The notes under the pieces: model-generated
Databases searched by the model: none
Seen by the model: the letters and a program-made list of their open reading frames with translations, nothing else
Told to the model about the DNA's origin: nothing
NCBI GenBank assembly: GCA_022825895.1
Contig: JAJDVX010000041.1
Location: forward strand, 1-64,000
Direction: 5' to 3'
DNA: 64,000 nt
Origin: Chloroflexota bacterium
GTDB lineage: Bacteria > Chloroflexota > UBA11872
In this document: positions 51,045 through 61,379 of the stretch, piece after piece
Position numbering within the stretch: the stretch's first letter is position 1
How the letters are laid out: each line of letters begins with the position of its first letter
Translations under genes and position numbers: made by a program

Positions 51045-52247
51045 ATGGCACGCCAACACTTCGAACGAACGAAGCCGCACGTCAACGTGGGCACGATTGG
51101 CCACGTTGACCACGGCAAGACGACGCTGACCGCCGCAATCACGAAGGTGCTGTCGTACAAGCAATTGGCCGACTTCATGGCCTTCGACGAAATCGACCGC
51201 GCGCCCGAGGAGAAGGAACGCGGAATCACGATTTCAATTACGCATGCGGAATACGAGACCGAGAGCCGGCACTACGCGCACATTGACGCCCCCGGCCACC
51301 GGGACTACATCAAGAACATGATCACGGGCGCCGCTCAGATGGACGGCGCGATCCTCGTGGTCGGCGCGGACGACGGTCCGATGCCGCAAACGTATGAGCA
51401 CGTATTGCTGGCGCGCCAAGTGGACGTCCCGGCGATCGTGGTATTCCTCAACAAGGCGGACATCGTTGAAGACGAGGAGTTGCTTGAGCTCGTTGATCTT
51501 GAACTTCGCGACCTCTTGAACAAGTACGACTTCGACGGTGACAACGCTCCGATCATTCCGGGCAGCGCCCTGCTGGCGTTGGAGTCGGAGAGCACGGACC
51601 TGGATGCGCCGGAGTATCAGCCGATCCTGGAGTTGATGGAAGCCGTGGACACGTTTATTCCACAGCCGGAGCGTCCGGTCGACCAGCCGTTCCTGATGCC
51701 GGTTGAGGATGTGTTCGGCATCAAGGGTCGCGGCACCGTGGTCACGGGCCGCGTCGAGCGCGGCAAGGTTGAGGTCGGGGAGCAGGTTGACATCGTCGGC
51801 ATGCGTTCCGAGATCGATCAGCGAGTCGTGACCGGCGTGGAGATGTTCCGCAAGACGCTGGACGAAGGCGTGGCCGGCGACAATGTCGGTTGCCTGCTTC
51901 GTGGCATTGAACGCGACGAGGTGGAGCGCGGAATGGTGCTGGCGAAGACCGGTTCCATCACCCCCCACACCGAATTCATGGCCCAGGTCTACGTGCTGAC
52001 GCGTGACGAAGGCGGCCGGCACACGCCGTTTTTCAGTGGCTATCGTCCACAGTTCTACATTCGAACCACGGACGTGACCGGCGAGATTGAGTTGCCGGAA
52101 GGGACTGAAATGGTTGTGCCCGGCGACAACGTGGAAATGACGGTGCGCCTGCACCAGCCGATTGCCCTGGAGGATGGCGTGAATTTCGCGATCCGCGAAG
52201 GTGGCGTGACGGTCGGCGCGGGCGTCGTGACGAGCATCATCAAGTAA
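51045..52247 (+). CDS. tuf: Elongation factor Tu
   Basis: [33 protein letters not shown]. Confidence 0.97.
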   Translation: MARQHFERTKPHVNVGTIGHVDHGKTTLTAAITKVLSYKQLADFMAFDEIDRAPEEKERGITISITHAEYETESRHYAHIDAPGHRDYIKNMITGAAQMDGAILVVGADDGPMPQTYEHVLLARQVDVPAIVVFLNKADIVEDEELLELVDLELRDLLNKYDFDGDNAPIIPGSALLALESESTDLDAPEYQPILELMEAVDTFIPQPERPVDQPFLMPVEDVFGIKGRGTVVTGRVERGKVEVGEQVDIVGMRSEIDQRVVTGVEMFRKTLDEGVAGDNVGCLLRGIERDEVERGMVLAKTGSITPHTEFMAQVYVLTRDEGGRHTPFFSGYRPQFYIRTTDVTGEIELPEGTEMVVPGDNVEMTVRLHQPIALEDGVNFAIREGGVTVGAGVVTSIIK

Positions 52248-52250
52248 CCG

Positions 52251-52643
52251 ATGGCCCACGCGCGCGCCCGCCCCCCTCGCCCGGCTTCGATGGAAGCCTC
52301 GGGCCGTCGTGCGCCGGCACGCCCACGACGACAGTCGCCCACGCAGCGAATCCGGATTCGCCTCAAGGCTTATGACCACCGCGTGCTGGATGACGCGGCT
52401 CGACGCATCATCGATACGGCGGGCCGGACCGGCGCTGACGTGCGTGGGCCGATCCCGCTTCCCACGGAGCGCAAGACGTGGACGGTGATTCGATCCCCAT
52501 TCATTGACAAGGACTCGCGCGAGCAGTTCGAGATGCGGACGCACAAGCGGCTGATTGACGTCATTGATCCGACGCCTCAGACCATGGACGAACTCCTGCG
52601 GTTGCAACTGGCCGCGGGCGTCGACATTGAGTTGAAGTCGTAG
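52251..52643 (+). CDS. rpsJ: 30S ribosomal protein S10 (possible N-terminal extension)
   Basis: [22 protein letters not shown]; alternative ATG at 52290. Confidence 0.93.
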   Translation: MAHARARPPRPASMEASGRRAPARPRRQSPTQRIRIRLKAYDHRVLDDAARRIIDTAGRTGADVRGPIPLPTERKTWTVIRSPFIDKDSREQFEMRTHKRLIDVIDPTPQTMDELLRLQLAAGVDIELKS

Positions 52644-52645
52644 CG

Positions 52646-53287
52646 ATGTCCGTGGGGCTTATCGGTCGTAAGCTCGGCATGACGCAAGTCTTTGACGACC
52701 ACGGTCGGGCGTTGGGCGTCTCGGTCCTCCAGGCCGGGCCGTGCCATGTCACGCAGGTACGAACCGACGCCACCGACGGCTATTCCGCCGTGCAGCTCGG
52801 TTTCGATCCCGGGCCCGAACGTCGGCTTACGCGCGCGGAGCGCGGGCACCTTGGGCGCTTGCCGTCCTACCGCGTGTTACGCGAGTTTCGAACGCCGGAC
52901 GCGACCGACTTTTCGGTCGGGGACGAGCTCAGCGTGGCCAATGTGGACCTCGGACCGCGTGTGGACGTTGTGAGCGTGTCCAAGGGCAAAGGTTTCGCCG
53001 GCGTGATGAAGCGTCATGGATTCAGGGGCGGCAAGCGGACCCACGGCCAGTCTGATCGCGAGCGGGCACCAGGATCGATTGGCGCCGGGACGTCGCCCAG
53101 CCGAGTCTTTAAGGGCACCCGCATGGCTGGACGCATGGGTGGGAGCCGCACGACGTCCCGCAATCTCACGGTGGCAGGCGTTGACGTTGATCGAGGCTTG
53201 GTCCTCGTGGTTGGCGCAGTGCCCGGACCGCGCGACACCGTCGTGACCATTCGGCCCGTTCGCCGAACCGGCCGGGGGGCTGCCTGA
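52646..53287 (+). CDS. rplC: 50S ribosomal protein L3
   Basis: GLIGRKLGMTQVF; RAPGSIGAGTSPSRVFKGTRMAGRMGG. Confidence 0.97.
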   Translation: MSVGLIGRKLGMTQVFDDHGRALGVSVLQAGPCHVTQVRTDATDGYSAVQLGFDPGPERRLTRAERGHLGRLPSYRVLREFRTPDATDFSVGDELSVANVDLGPRVDVVSVSKGKGFAGVMKRHGFRGGKRTHGQSDRERAPGSIGAGTSPSRVFKGTRMAGRMGGSRTTSRNLTVAGVDVDRGLVLVVGAVPGPRDTVVTIRPVRRTGRGAA

Positions 53288-53898
53288 TGGCCGCACAGAA
53301 CGAAGGTCCGAATGAGCTCGCAGCGGTGGCGAGCGACTGTTTCGGCAGCGCGGACGCGCCGGCCGAAATGCTGAAGCGCATGCTGATCGTTCACGCGGCC
53401 AACCAGCGCCAGGCCACGGCCAACACGAAGAGTCGTGGCCAGGTGGCGGCCAGCACGGCCAAACTCTTCCGCCAGAAGGGTTCCGGTCGCGCACGCGCGG
53501 GCAGCGCAGGTTCGCCCGTGCGGCGGGGCGGCGGTGTGGCCTTTGGGCCCAAGCCCGGGCGCGCGCGTGCTCGCATGAACAAGCGTGAGCGAAAAGAGGC
53601 GATACGTGCGCTGTTGGCGGGCAAGGCCGCCGGGGCGTGCATTCGCGTGGCGCCCTCGTGGGGCGACTCGCCGAGGACACGCGACCGAGCGGCGTGGCTG
53701 ACTGCCAGCGGTTTGTCCGGACGCGTGCTCCTGGTTGACGTGGATCCTTCGGAGGCGTTGCGGCGCTCGGCACGGAACATCCCCAACGTGGATGTCGAAC
53801 GGGCCGATACGTTGAGCTTCTATGGAATCGCCGTGGCCGACCACATTGTGGCCAGCCCGGCGGCGCTGGATGCGCTGCAGGCGCGAGTTGGCCGATGA
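53287..53898 (+). CDS. rplD: 50S ribosomal protein L4
   Basis: KLFRQKGSGRARAGSAGSPVRRGGGVAFGPKP. Confidence 0.95.
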   Translation: MAAQNEGPNELAAVASDCFGSADAPAEMLKRMLIVHAANQRQATANTKSRGQVAASTAKLFRQKGSGRARAGSAGSPVRRGGGVAFGPKPGRARARMNKRERKEAIRALLAGKAAGACIRVAPSWGDSPRTRDRAAWLTASGLSGRVLLVDVDPSEALRRSARNIPNVDVERADTLSFYGIAVADHIVASPAALDALQARVGR

Positions 53899-54179
53899 AC
53901 CCCGCCGACGTCATTACGCGCCCAATCGTGACGGAGAAGTCCACGGCGCTGGGCGAACTCGGCAAGTACGTGTTCCAGGTCCGGAGCGGGGCGTCCAAGC
54001 ACTCGGTCCGGCAAGCCGTGGAGGCCATGTTTCACGTGGAGGTCGCGTCGGTCAACGTAATGAACGTGCGCGGAAAGCCGCGGAGGATGGGACGATTCGA
54101 AGGTCACCAGCCAAGCTGGCGCAAGGCCGTGGTCACTCTGCGCGAAGGCCACACTATCGAAGTGGTCCCGGGGGTCTAG
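53895..54179 (+). CDS. rplW: 50S ribosomal protein L23
   Basis: DVITRPIVTEKSTALGELGKYVFQV. Confidence 0.95.
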   Translation: MNPADVITRPIVTEKSTALGELGKYVFQVRSGASKHSVRQAVEAMFHVEVASVNVMNVRGKPRRMGRFEGHQPSWRKAVVTLREGHTIEVVPGV

Positions 54180-54182
54180 GCG

Positions 54183-55013
54183 ATGGGACTGCGTAACTTC
54201 AACCCAACCTCGCCGGGCCGGCGTGGCTACGTTGCGGTTGACAACATTGAGCTGTCAGGCGACCGGCCGCTGAAGACGCTGCTGCGTCCGCTCAAGAAGC
54301 GGGCGGGTCGCAATAACACCGGCAGGATTACCGTTCGGCATCGCGGCGGCGGCGCCAAGCGACGCTACCGTGTTATCGATTGGCGTCGCGACAAAGCTGG
54401 TGTGCCGGCCGTGGTCGCCAGTGTTGAATACGATCCCAACCGATCGGCGCATATTGCTCTGCTGCACTATCGGGACGGTGAGAAGCGATACATCCTGGCG
54501 CCGGTTGGGATTGACGTGGGCAGCGAGCTCCTTTCCGGCCCTGGCGCCGAACCGCGACCTGGGAACGCCATGCAGCTCGCTCGCATCCCGGCGGGAACCG
54601 AGATCCATGCCGTGGAGTTGACTCCCGGACGCGGCGCCCAGCTGGTGCGGTCCGCCGGCATGGTGTGTCAGCTCATGGCCAAGGACCGCGGACTTGCGAC
54701 GCTTCGATTACCGTCAGGCGAGATGCGTCAAGTCTCCGAGGCCTGTGTGGCGACGGTGGGCCGCGTAGGGAATGTGGACCACAGTAACCAGTCGGCGGGG
54801 AAGGCTGGTCGGATACGATGGCGCCGCCGCCGCCCACAGGTGCGTGGTGCGGCCATGAACCCTCACGATCATCCACATGGCGGCGGCGAAGGCAAGGCGC
54901 CAGTGGGCATGCCGGGACCGAAAACGCCGTGGGGCAAACCCACCCAAGGTCGCCGAACTCGGGTCGGGCGACGTCCCAGCGACAAGTTCATCGTGCGCCG
55001 GCGGAACAGGTAG
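54183..55013 (+). CDS. rplB: 50S ribosomal protein L2
   Basis: [46 protein letters not shown]. Confidence 0.98.
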   Translation: MGLRNFNPTSPGRRGYVAVDNIELSGDRPLKTLLRPLKKRAGRNNTGRITVRHRGGGAKRRYRVIDWRRDKAGVPAVVASVEYDPNRSAHIALLHYRDGEKRYILAPVGIDVGSELLSGPGAEPRPGNAMQLARIPAGTEIHAVELTPGRGAQLVRSAGMVCQLMAKDRGLATLRLPSGEMRQVSEACVATVGRVGNVDHSNQSAGKAGRIRWRRRRPQVRGAAMNPHDHPHGGGEGKAPVGMPGPKTPWGKPTQGRRTRVGRRPSDKFIVRRRNR

Positions 55014-55019
55014 GACGGA

Positions 55020-55304
55020 ATGTCGCGCAGCACAAAAAAGGGTTGGTACATCCATCCGAAACTCGAGAAGCGCGTGGCCGACGCCTCGCGCAGCCGCCGC
55101 AAGCAGGTCATACGAACCTGGAGTCGGGCCAGCGTGGTTCACCCCGAAATGGTGGGACTCACAATCGCCGTGCACGATGGTCGACGGCACGTGCCGGTGT
55201 ACATCTCCGAGAACATGGTGGGGCATCGGCTTGGTGAATTCGCACCGACGCGTACGTTTCGCAGCCATGCGCGCGGACGCTCCACGACGCCGATGGGACG
55301 CTAA
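55020..55304 (+). CDS. rpsS: 30S ribosomal protein S19
   Basis: [31 protein letters not shown]. Confidence 0.96.
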   Translation: MSRSTKKGWYIHPKLEKRVADASRSRRKQVIRTWSRASVVHPEMVGLTIAVHDGRRHVPVYISENMVGHRLGEFAPTRTFRSHARGRSTTPMGR

Positions 55305-55307
55305 GGC

Positions 55308-55646
55308 ATGGAAGTCTCCGCAACGGCCAAGTACGTGCGCATGTCGCCGCAGCGCGGACGAGTGATCGCGCGCGAGTTGGCGGGACTCGAGATTGACCAG
55401 GCAATGTCCATGCTGGCGTTCATGCCCAATCGAGCGGCGTCTGAGATTGCCAAGGTCGTCAAGTCAGCGACGGCCAACGCCGAGCACAACTATGCGCTGG
55501 ACCGCGACGCGTTGCGCATCCAGTCGGTCGTGGTCAACGACGGGCCGGCACTGCGACGCTTCCGGCCGAGATCACGTGGGCGGGTTGGCCCGTACCTGAA
55601 GCGATCCGGTCACATTACCGTGACGGTTGAAGACGGGATGGCGTAG
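55308..55646 (+). CDS. rplV: 50S ribosomal protein L22
   Basis: AKYVRMSPQRGRVIARELAG. Confidence 0.95.
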   Translation: MEVSATAKYVRMSPQRGRVIARELAGLEIDQAMSMLAFMPNRAASEIAKVVKSATANAEHNYALDRDALRIQSVVVNDGPALRRFRPRSRGRVGPYLKRSGHITVTVEDGMA

Positions 55647-55648
55647 AC

Positions 55649-56398
55649 ATGGGTCGCAAGGTTCATCCCATCGGGTATCGCCTGGGTTACACCACCCGCT
55701 GGGAGAGCACGTGGTACGCCGATCGAGATTACACCGAACTGTTGCTGGAAGACCTGGCCATTCGGAATCTCGTGCGTCAATACCTTGAAGCGCCCAATGG
55801 ACGTGACGGCGCTCGACGCGGCGGCCGCCGGCGCGGCAGTTACGGGGCCGGGGTTTCGAAGATTGAGATCGAGCGCCAAGTCAGCCAGGTTCGCGTGGTT
55901 ATCCATACGGCGCGGCCCGGCATTGTGATCGGGCGTGGTGGAAGTAACCGGGAGGAAATCCAGAACCGCATTGAACGGCACACCGGCAAGCGCGTGGTCG
56001 TGGATGTTGAAGAGATTGGTCAGCCTGAGCTTGACGCGTTTCTTGTGGTTCGAAACGTGGCCGACCAACTGGAGCGCCGCGTTTCCTTCCGTCGCGCGAT
56101 CAAGATGACGGCGGAACGGACCATGCGCGCCGGCGCACAAGGCGTGAAGATCATGGTGAGCGGCCGCCTGGGCGGGCGTGAAATGTCGCGAAGCGAGTTC
56201 GAATTGCTTGGCACCGTTCCGCTTCAGACGCTCGACGCCGACATCGATTACGGCTTCACGGAAGCGCGCACAGCCGCCGGCCGCATCGGTGTGAAGGGAT
56301 GGGTTCACCGCGGCGCCGCTCGTGACGCGGCCGAGCTGCTCTCGGAGTCGGTATCGCGACCGTCCGCGGGCCGTCGTCGCCGGCCACCGCGAGGCTGA
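55649..56398 (+). CDS. rpsC: 30S ribosomal protein S3
   Basis: [35 protein letters not shown]. Confidence 0.97.
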   Translation: MGRKVHPIGYRLGYTTRWESTWYADRDYTELLLEDLAIRNLVRQYLEAPNGRDGARRGGRRRGSYGAGVSKIEIERQVSQVRVVIHTARPGIVIGRGGSNREEIQNRIERHTGKRVVVDVEEIGQPELDAFLVVRNVADQLERRVSFRRAIKMTAERTMRAGAQGVKIMVSGRLGGREMSRSEFELLGTVPLQTLDADIDYGFTEARTAAGRIGVKGWVHRGAARDAAELLSESVSRPSAGRRRRPPRG

Positions 56399-56400
56399 CC

Positions 56401-56826
56401 ATGTTGATGCCAAAGCGCACAAAGTTCCGCAAGATGCACCGGGGGCGTCGACGTGGCCGCGCCAGTCGTGGCAGCTCGCTCGTCTCGGGTGACTTTGGCC
56501 TGCAGGCCACGACCGTGGGATGGGTGGACAGCCGCGAAATCGAGGCGGCCCGACGCGCGATTACGCATTCGGTTCGGCGAACCGGCCAGCTTTGGATTCG
56601 AATATTTCCGGACAAGCCCATCACGCAGAAGCCGGCCGAGGTTCGAATGGGCAGTGGGAAGGGCAATGTGGAGAGTTGGGTAGCCGTGGTCAAGCCGGGT
56701 CGAATCCTCTTTGAGCTTGCCGGTGTTGAAGAAAGCATGGCGCGTGAGGCTATGCGCCTGGCATCACACAAGCTTTCGGTGCAGACGCGCGTGGTTTCGC
56801 GTTCCGCGGAGGTCGCCGTTGGCTAA
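56401..56826 (+). CDS. rplP: 50S ribosomal protein L16
   Basis: [31 protein letters not shown]. Confidence 0.96.
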   Translation: MLMPKRTKFRKMHRGRRRGRASRGSSLVSGDFGLQATTVGWVDSREIEAARRAITHSVRRTGQLWIRIFPDKPITQKPAEVRMGSGKGNVESWVAVVKPGRILFELAGVEESMAREAMRLASHKLSVQTRVVSRSAEVAVG

Positions 56827-57034
56827 GGCTGATCAGTTCCGGGATCTGAGCGATGACGAGTTGGCCACGCGGATTACCGAGACGAAAGAGGAACTCTTCA
56901 GGCTGCGCGTTCAGCATGCAACGCTGCAATTGGCTGATACGTCGCAGTTGCGCCAGGTGCGGCGTGACATCGCGCGCATGCTGACCGTGCAGCGCGAGCG
57001 TGCGCTGGCGTCCTTCGAGATGGGGGAGGCGTAA
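56819..57034 (+). CDS. rpmC: 50S ribosomal protein L29 (TTG start)
   Basis: [56 protein letters not shown]; overlaps rplP stop. Confidence 0.9.
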   Translation: MAKADQFRDLSDDELATRITETKEELFRLRVQHATLQLADTSQLRQVRRDIARMLTVQRERALASFEMGEA

Positions 57035-57037
57035 CCC

Positions 57038-57385
57038 GTGCCCGGAGCTCGTGCTCGCCGGGTCGGTCGCGTGGCTAGCGACCGGGCCGACAAGACAATC
57101 ATCGTTGAGGTGGAATCGGTCCGCCGCCATCGACTCTATCGGAAGCCGGTACGTATTCGTCGCAAGTTCATGGCGCACGATCCCGGCAACATCTGCCGCA
57201 TTGGCGATGTGGTGCAGATCGAGGAATCGCGTCCGATCAGCCGGCGGAAGCGCTGGCGTCTCGTCGAAGTCCTCGAGCGCACGCAGCTAACCGCCGAGGA
57301 ACGCCAAGCGGCCTTTAGCGCCGGAGATACGGAAGCGGCGACGGTGGCGTCGTCCGGTGGGGCGGAGCGCGCGGAGCAGCAATGA
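57038..57385 (+). CDS. rpsQ: 30S ribosomal protein S17
   Basis: [50 protein letters not shown]. Confidence 0.93.
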   Translation: MPGARARRVGRVASDRADKTIIVEVESVRRHRLYRKPVRIRRKFMAHDPGNICRIGDVVQIEESRPISRRKRWRLVEVLERTQLTAEERQAAFSAGDTEAATVASSGGAERAEQQ

Positions 57386-57747
57386 TTCAGCAGCAGAGCC
57401 GACTCAGGGTCGCCGACAACAGCGGCGCGCGCGAGATCATGTGCATTCGCGTGTTGGGTGGCTCGTCTCGCAAGTACGCGCGCGTTGGGGACATCATTGT
57501 GGGCAGCGTGAAGCAAGCGGCGCCCAACAGCGCGGTTCCACGTGGATCTGTGGTGCACGCGGTGGTGGTGCGCGTGAACAAGGAGTATCGACGGCCGGAC
57601 GGCTCGAGGATTCGCTTTGACGATAACGCTGCGGTTCTGCTTGAGGGCGACGTGCCGCGGGGCACACGAATCTTCGGTCCTGTCGGCCGTGAGCTGCGTG
57701 ACCGCCGCTTCATGCGCATCGTTTCCCTGGCGCCGGAGGTGCTGTAG
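57382..57747 (+). CDS. rplN: 50S ribosomal protein L14
   Basis: [27 protein letters not shown]. Confidence 0.97.
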   Translation: MIQQQSRLRVADNSGAREIMCIRVLGGSSRKYARVGDIIVGSVKQAAPNSAVPRGSVVHAVVVRVNKEYRRPDGSRIRFDDNAAVLLEGDVPRGTRIFGPVGRELRDRRFMRIVSLAPEVL

Positions 57748-57749
57748 CG

Positions 57750-58079
57750 ATGTCTGAACGGCGCTTTCGCATTCGAAAAGGCGACACCATCCAGGTGCTG
57801 CAGGGCCGTGATGTCGGCCGACGCGGAGTGGTTGAGCGGGTGGTTCCAGCGACCGGTCGCGTTGTTGTTGAAGGTGTGAACATTCGCAAGCGACACGCCA
57901 GACCACGGGCGATCGGACAGCCGGCGGGTATCATTGACTTTAACGCCCCGCTTGACGTCTCGAACGTCATGTTGGTGTGCCCCGTCTGTGACCAGCCGGC
58001 CCGGGTCGGATACAGGCTTGGCGATGATGGTGTGAAGCGGCGTCGCTGCCGCAAATGCAATGAACAGATTGACGAGTAA
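57750..58079 (+). CDS. rplX: 50S ribosomal protein L24
   Basis: [41 protein letters not shown]. Confidence 0.95.
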   Translation: MSERRFRIRKGDTIQVLQGRDVGRRGVVERVVPATGRVVVEGVNIRKRHARPRAIGQPAGIIDFNAPLDVSNVMLVCPVCDQPARVGYRLGDDGVKRRRCRKCNEQIDE

Positions 58080-58633
58080 TGTCCCGCCTGCTGACGCGCT
58101 ATCGGGAGGAGATCCGGCCGCAGATGATGCGGGAGTTCGGCTATTCCAACGCGCTGGCCGTTCCGCGCCTGGACCGAATCGTCGTGAACATCGGGCTGGG
58201 CGAGGCCCTGGAAAACGATGCCGCCGTGGATCACGCCGTCCGCGACATCGCCACGATTACGGGGCAACGTCCCGTGGTGACGCGAGCTCGCAAGAGTGTG
58301 GCGGCGTTCAAGCTGCGCGCCGGGCAGCGCGTGGGCGTGAAGGGGACCTTGCGGGGCACCCGCATGTATGAGTTCCTGGATCGCCTGGTCACCGTTGCTC
58401 TACCGCGAATGCGTGACTTTCGCGGGGTTCGACGTACGTCGTTTGACGGCCGTGGCAACTACTCGCTTGGCCTCTCCGAGCAGCTTATTTTTCCGGAGAT
58501 CGACTACGACCAGATTGATCGAATTCGCGGATTGCAGGTCGTCATCGTGACGACCGCCCCGCGTGACAGCGAGTCCCTGCGGCTGCTCGAACTTCTCGGC
58601 ATGCCGTTCCAACGCCTCGACGAGGCAGCCTGA
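58079..58633 (+). CDS. rplE: 50S ribosomal protein L5
   Basis: [41 protein letters not shown]. Confidence 0.96.
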   Translation: MSRLLTRYREEIRPQMMREFGYSNALAVPRLDRIVVNIGLGEALENDAAVDHAVRDIATITGQRPVVTRARKSVAAFKLRAGQRVGVKGTLRGTRMYEFLDRLVTVALPRMRDFRGVRRTSFDGRGNYSLGLSEQLIFPEIDYDQIDRIRGLQVVIVTTAPRDSESLRLLELLGMPFQRLDEAA

Positions 58634-58642
58634 GGTTCGGTA

Positions 58643-58882
58643 ATGGCGCGAAAGGCAAAGATCGAGAAGTGGAGGCGCGAGCGCGAGGCCTGGCTCGACC
58701 CCGAGTTCGAGACCAAGTCTATTCGCGGGCGCAAGCTGCGCTTCAAAGTGCGGTATCGCAACCGTTGCCGACTTTGTGGCCGGCCGCGTGCGCACATCCG
58801 ACGATTTGGCATATGCCGAATCTGCTTCCGCGAACTGGCCGTGAAGGGCCATATTCCGGGAGTGACGAAGGCGAGTTGGTGA
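58643..58882 (+). CDS. rpsN: 30S ribosomal protein S14, zinc-binding type
   Basis: [38 protein letters not shown]. Confidence 0.95.
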   Translation: MARKAKIEKWRREREAWLDPEFETKSIRGRKLRFKVRYRNRCRLCGRPRAHIRRFGICRICFRELAVKGHIPGVTKASW

Positions 58883-58889
58883 GGCGAAG

Positions 58890-59279
58890 ATGACCGACCC
58901 CATTGCGGACATGCTTACTCGGCTGCGAAATGCCGTGGCGGCGCGTCACACCAAAGTCCGTATTCCTCACTCAAAGACCAAAGCCCGCATTGCCGCGCTC
59001 CTGGCGGACGAGGGATTTATCGGATCCATTGAAACGGTGCAGGATGGCCATCGGGCATGGTTGGACGTGACCTTGCGCTACCTCAACGGCGAACCAGCCT
59101 TCGGGGGCGCCAAACGCGTCAGCCGCCCGGGACTGCGCATCCATACGCGGTCGCGCGAGATTCCGCGAGTTATGGGCGGTATTGGAACCGCCGTTATCTC
59201 CACGTCGCAAGGCATCATGTCGGGCCGTGAGGCTGCCAAACGTCGCCTCGGCGGCGAAGTCATCTGTTTCGTCTGGTAA
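58890..59279 (+). CDS. rpsH: 30S ribosomal protein S8
   Basis: [34 protein letters not shown]. Confidence 0.96.
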   Translation: MTDPIADMLTRLRNAVAARHTKVRIPHSKTKARIAALLADEGFIGSIETVQDGHRAWLDVTLRYLNGEPAFGGAKRVSRPGLRIHTRSREIPRVMGGIGTAVISTSQGIMSGREAAKRRLGGEVICFVW

Positions 59280-59283
59280 TTCC

Positions 59284-59835
59284 ATGTCGCGGATTGGCTT
59301 AACTCCCATCAACGTGCCTGAAGGCGTGAGCGTCAGTTTCGACGCGGACAACGTCGCGTCGGTGCGGGGTCCCAAGGGTGAGTTGACCCAAACCCTTCCC
59401 CGCCTGATCACCTTCGCTCGAGACAACGGGCGATTGCTGGCCAGCCGTCCGAACGACGACCACCGGACGCGAGCCTTGCACGGTCTGGCTCGCCAGTTGG
59501 TGGCCAACATGATCGTCGGCGTGACGCAGGGCTATGAGAAGCGTCTGGAGATCCAGGGGACCGGCTATCGAGCGCAGCTTCAGGGCAATACGCTTGACTT
59601 GCAGCTGGGATTCACGCACCCGCAGCGGCGCGTGGCTCCTGAGGGAATCGAGTTTGAAGTTCCCGACCCGACGCATATCGTTATTCGCGGGATCGACAAG
59701 CAGGCCGTTGGCCAGGCAGCGGCGGATCTTCGAGCCATTCGGCCGGCCGATCCCTACAAGGGGCATGGCCTGCGCTATCAGGGCGAAGTCGTTCGGCGAA
59801 AGCCCGGCAAGACTGCCGCGACCACCGTTGCATAG
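59284..59835 (+). CDS. rplF: 50S ribosomal protein L6
   Basis: MSRIGLTPINVPEGVSVS; GPKGEL; RPADPYKGHGLRYQGE. Confidence 0.96.
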   Translation: MSRIGLTPINVPEGVSVSFDADNVASVRGPKGELTQTLPRLITFARDNGRLLASRPNDDHRTRALHGLARQLVANMIVGVTQGYEKRLEIQGTGYRAQLQGNTLDLQLGFTHPQRRVAPEGIEFEVPDPTHIVIRGIDKQAVGQAAADLRAIRPADPYKGHGLRYQGEVVRRKPGKTAATTVA

Positions 59836-59847
59836 GTGACCTGACTC

Positions 59848-60201
59848 ATGGCCCAGGGGACTCGACAATCAGCTCGCAAGCGGCGGCATCGCCGCATTCG
59901 GCAACGCGTGGTGGGGCGCGCGAAGCGTCCGCGACTCGCCGTGTTCCGCAGTCTCAAGCACACCTATGCGCAGGTGATTGACGACGCGGCCGGGCATACG
60001 CTGGTTGCCGCGTCGTCGCGTGAACGCGCCACGCAGGGATCCACCAAGGTTCAGCGCGCGGCGGATGTCGGGGCGCGCCTGGCCGAGCGTGCGAAGGAGC
60101 TCCAAATCACGGCCGTCGTTTTTGACCGAGGCGGCCACCACTACCACGGGCGTGTCAAGGCGTTGGCCGACGCCGTTCGCGCCGGGGGCATCGCAGTATG
60201 A
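59848..60201 (+). CDS. rplR: 50S ribosomal protein L18
   Basis: [35 protein letters not shown]. Confidence 0.95.
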   Translation: MAQGTRQSARKRRHRRIRQRVVGRAKRPRLAVFRSLKHTYAQVIDDAAGHTLVAASSRERATQGSTKVQRAADVGARLAERAKELQITAVVFDRGGHHYHGRVKALADAVRAGGIAV

Positions 60202-60743
60202 CGATTGACACGCGGCACGTTTCAGGCGGTCACGACGCGTCCGGCGAGGGAGGCGATTTGCATCGCCTGGACGATCGCGTTGTACGCATCAAGCGCGTGG
60301 CCAAGGTCGTGAAGGGTGGCCGCCGCTTTGGCTTCAATGCAATCGTTGTTGTCGGCGACCGTCGCGGACACGTGGGCGTGGGCATCGGTCGGGCCAATGA
60401 GGTTGTCGCGGCAATTCGTAAAGGCCAGGAACGCGCGCGCCGGTCGCTCATCGCCGTCCCGCTGACCGACGACGGCTCGATTCCCCACTACGTGGAAGAG
60501 AGCTATCAAGCATCCAAGGTGGTGCTTCGTCCCGCCGGTCCTGGGACCGGAGTCATTGCCGGCGGCGCCGTTCGAGCCGTGCTTGAACTTGCCGGCGTTC
60601 GCAATCTGCTCACCAAGATCATCGGTTCAACAAACGCGGTCAACGTGGTTCGAGCCACGGTGAACGGCCTGGCAAGTTTGCAGATACCCGAAGAATCGGT
60701 CGCACGTCGCAAGCAGGCGCTGGGGGCATCCACCGATGAGTGA
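60198..60743 (+). CDS. rpsE: 30S ribosomal protein S5
   Basis: [28 protein letters not shown]. Confidence 0.96.
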   Translation: MTIDTRHVSGGHDASGEGGDLHRLDDRVVRIKRVAKVVKGGRRFGFNAIVVVGDRRGHVGVGIGRANEVVAAIRKGQERARRSLIAVPLTDDGSIPHYVEESYQASKVVLRPAGPGTGVIAGGAVRAVLELAGVRNLLTKIIGSTNAVNVVRATVNGLASLQIPEESVARRKQALGASTDE

Positions 60744-60936
60744 ACTGCGTCTGCGCCAGGTGCGCAGCGCCATCGGCTCGCGGAACTCGCAGCGGCACAC
60801 CCTGAGGGCCCTTGGCCTTGGTGCGATTGGGCGCCGGTCGTCGCGTCCGGATACGGCGGACGTCCGGGCCATGGTGAAGGTCGTTGGGCATCTCGTTGAG
60901 GTTGAATCGGTCCCGTCGCAAAGTGACGCCGTATGA
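60736..60936 (+). CDS. rpmD: 50S ribosomal protein L30
   Basis: [30 protein letters not shown]; position between S5 and L15. Confidence 0.9.
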   Translation: MSELRLRQVRSAIGSRNSQRHTLRALGLGAIGRRSSRPDTADVRAMVKVVGHLVEVESVPSQSDAV

Positions 60937-61379
60937 AGCCGCATCAGATCACGGCGGACGCGCCGCGTCGTAAGCGCCGTCGTCGCGTCGGTCGCGGCGA
61001 AGGCTCGGGCAGCGGAAAGACCGCGGGCCGCGGGACGTTGGGACAGGGCGCCCGCAGCGGCAGCAACGCCTATCCCGGCTTTGAGGGCGGGCAGACGCGC
61101 CTGCTCATGCGCTTCCCAAGCCGCCGTGGCTTTACCAACCATCGGTTCAGGCGCGACTTCCAGCCAGTCAACGTGGGTGCGCTGAGCGTATTTCCCGAGG
61201 GGGCGGTGGTTGGTCCTGAGGAACTCAAGGCCCAGGGGCTGATTGAGCCGGGCCTTTACAAGATTCTTGCCGGGGGAGACCTGGATCACGCATTGACGGT
61301 GCGGGCGCCAAAGTTCTCGGCGGCGGCCAAGGCGAAGATCGAAAGCGCCGGTGGCTCCGTCGAGGAGTTGAGCGAGTGA
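60933..61379 (+). CDS. rplO: 50S ribosomal protein L15
   Basis: [38 protein letters not shown]. Confidence 0.95.
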   Translation: MKPHQITADAPRRKRRRRVGRGEGSGSGKTAGRGTLGQGARSGSNAYPGFEGGQTRLLMRFPSRRGFTNHRFRRDFQPVNVGALSVFPEGAVVGPEELKAQGLIEPGLYKILAGGDLDHALTVRAPKFSAAAKAKIESAGGSVEELSE

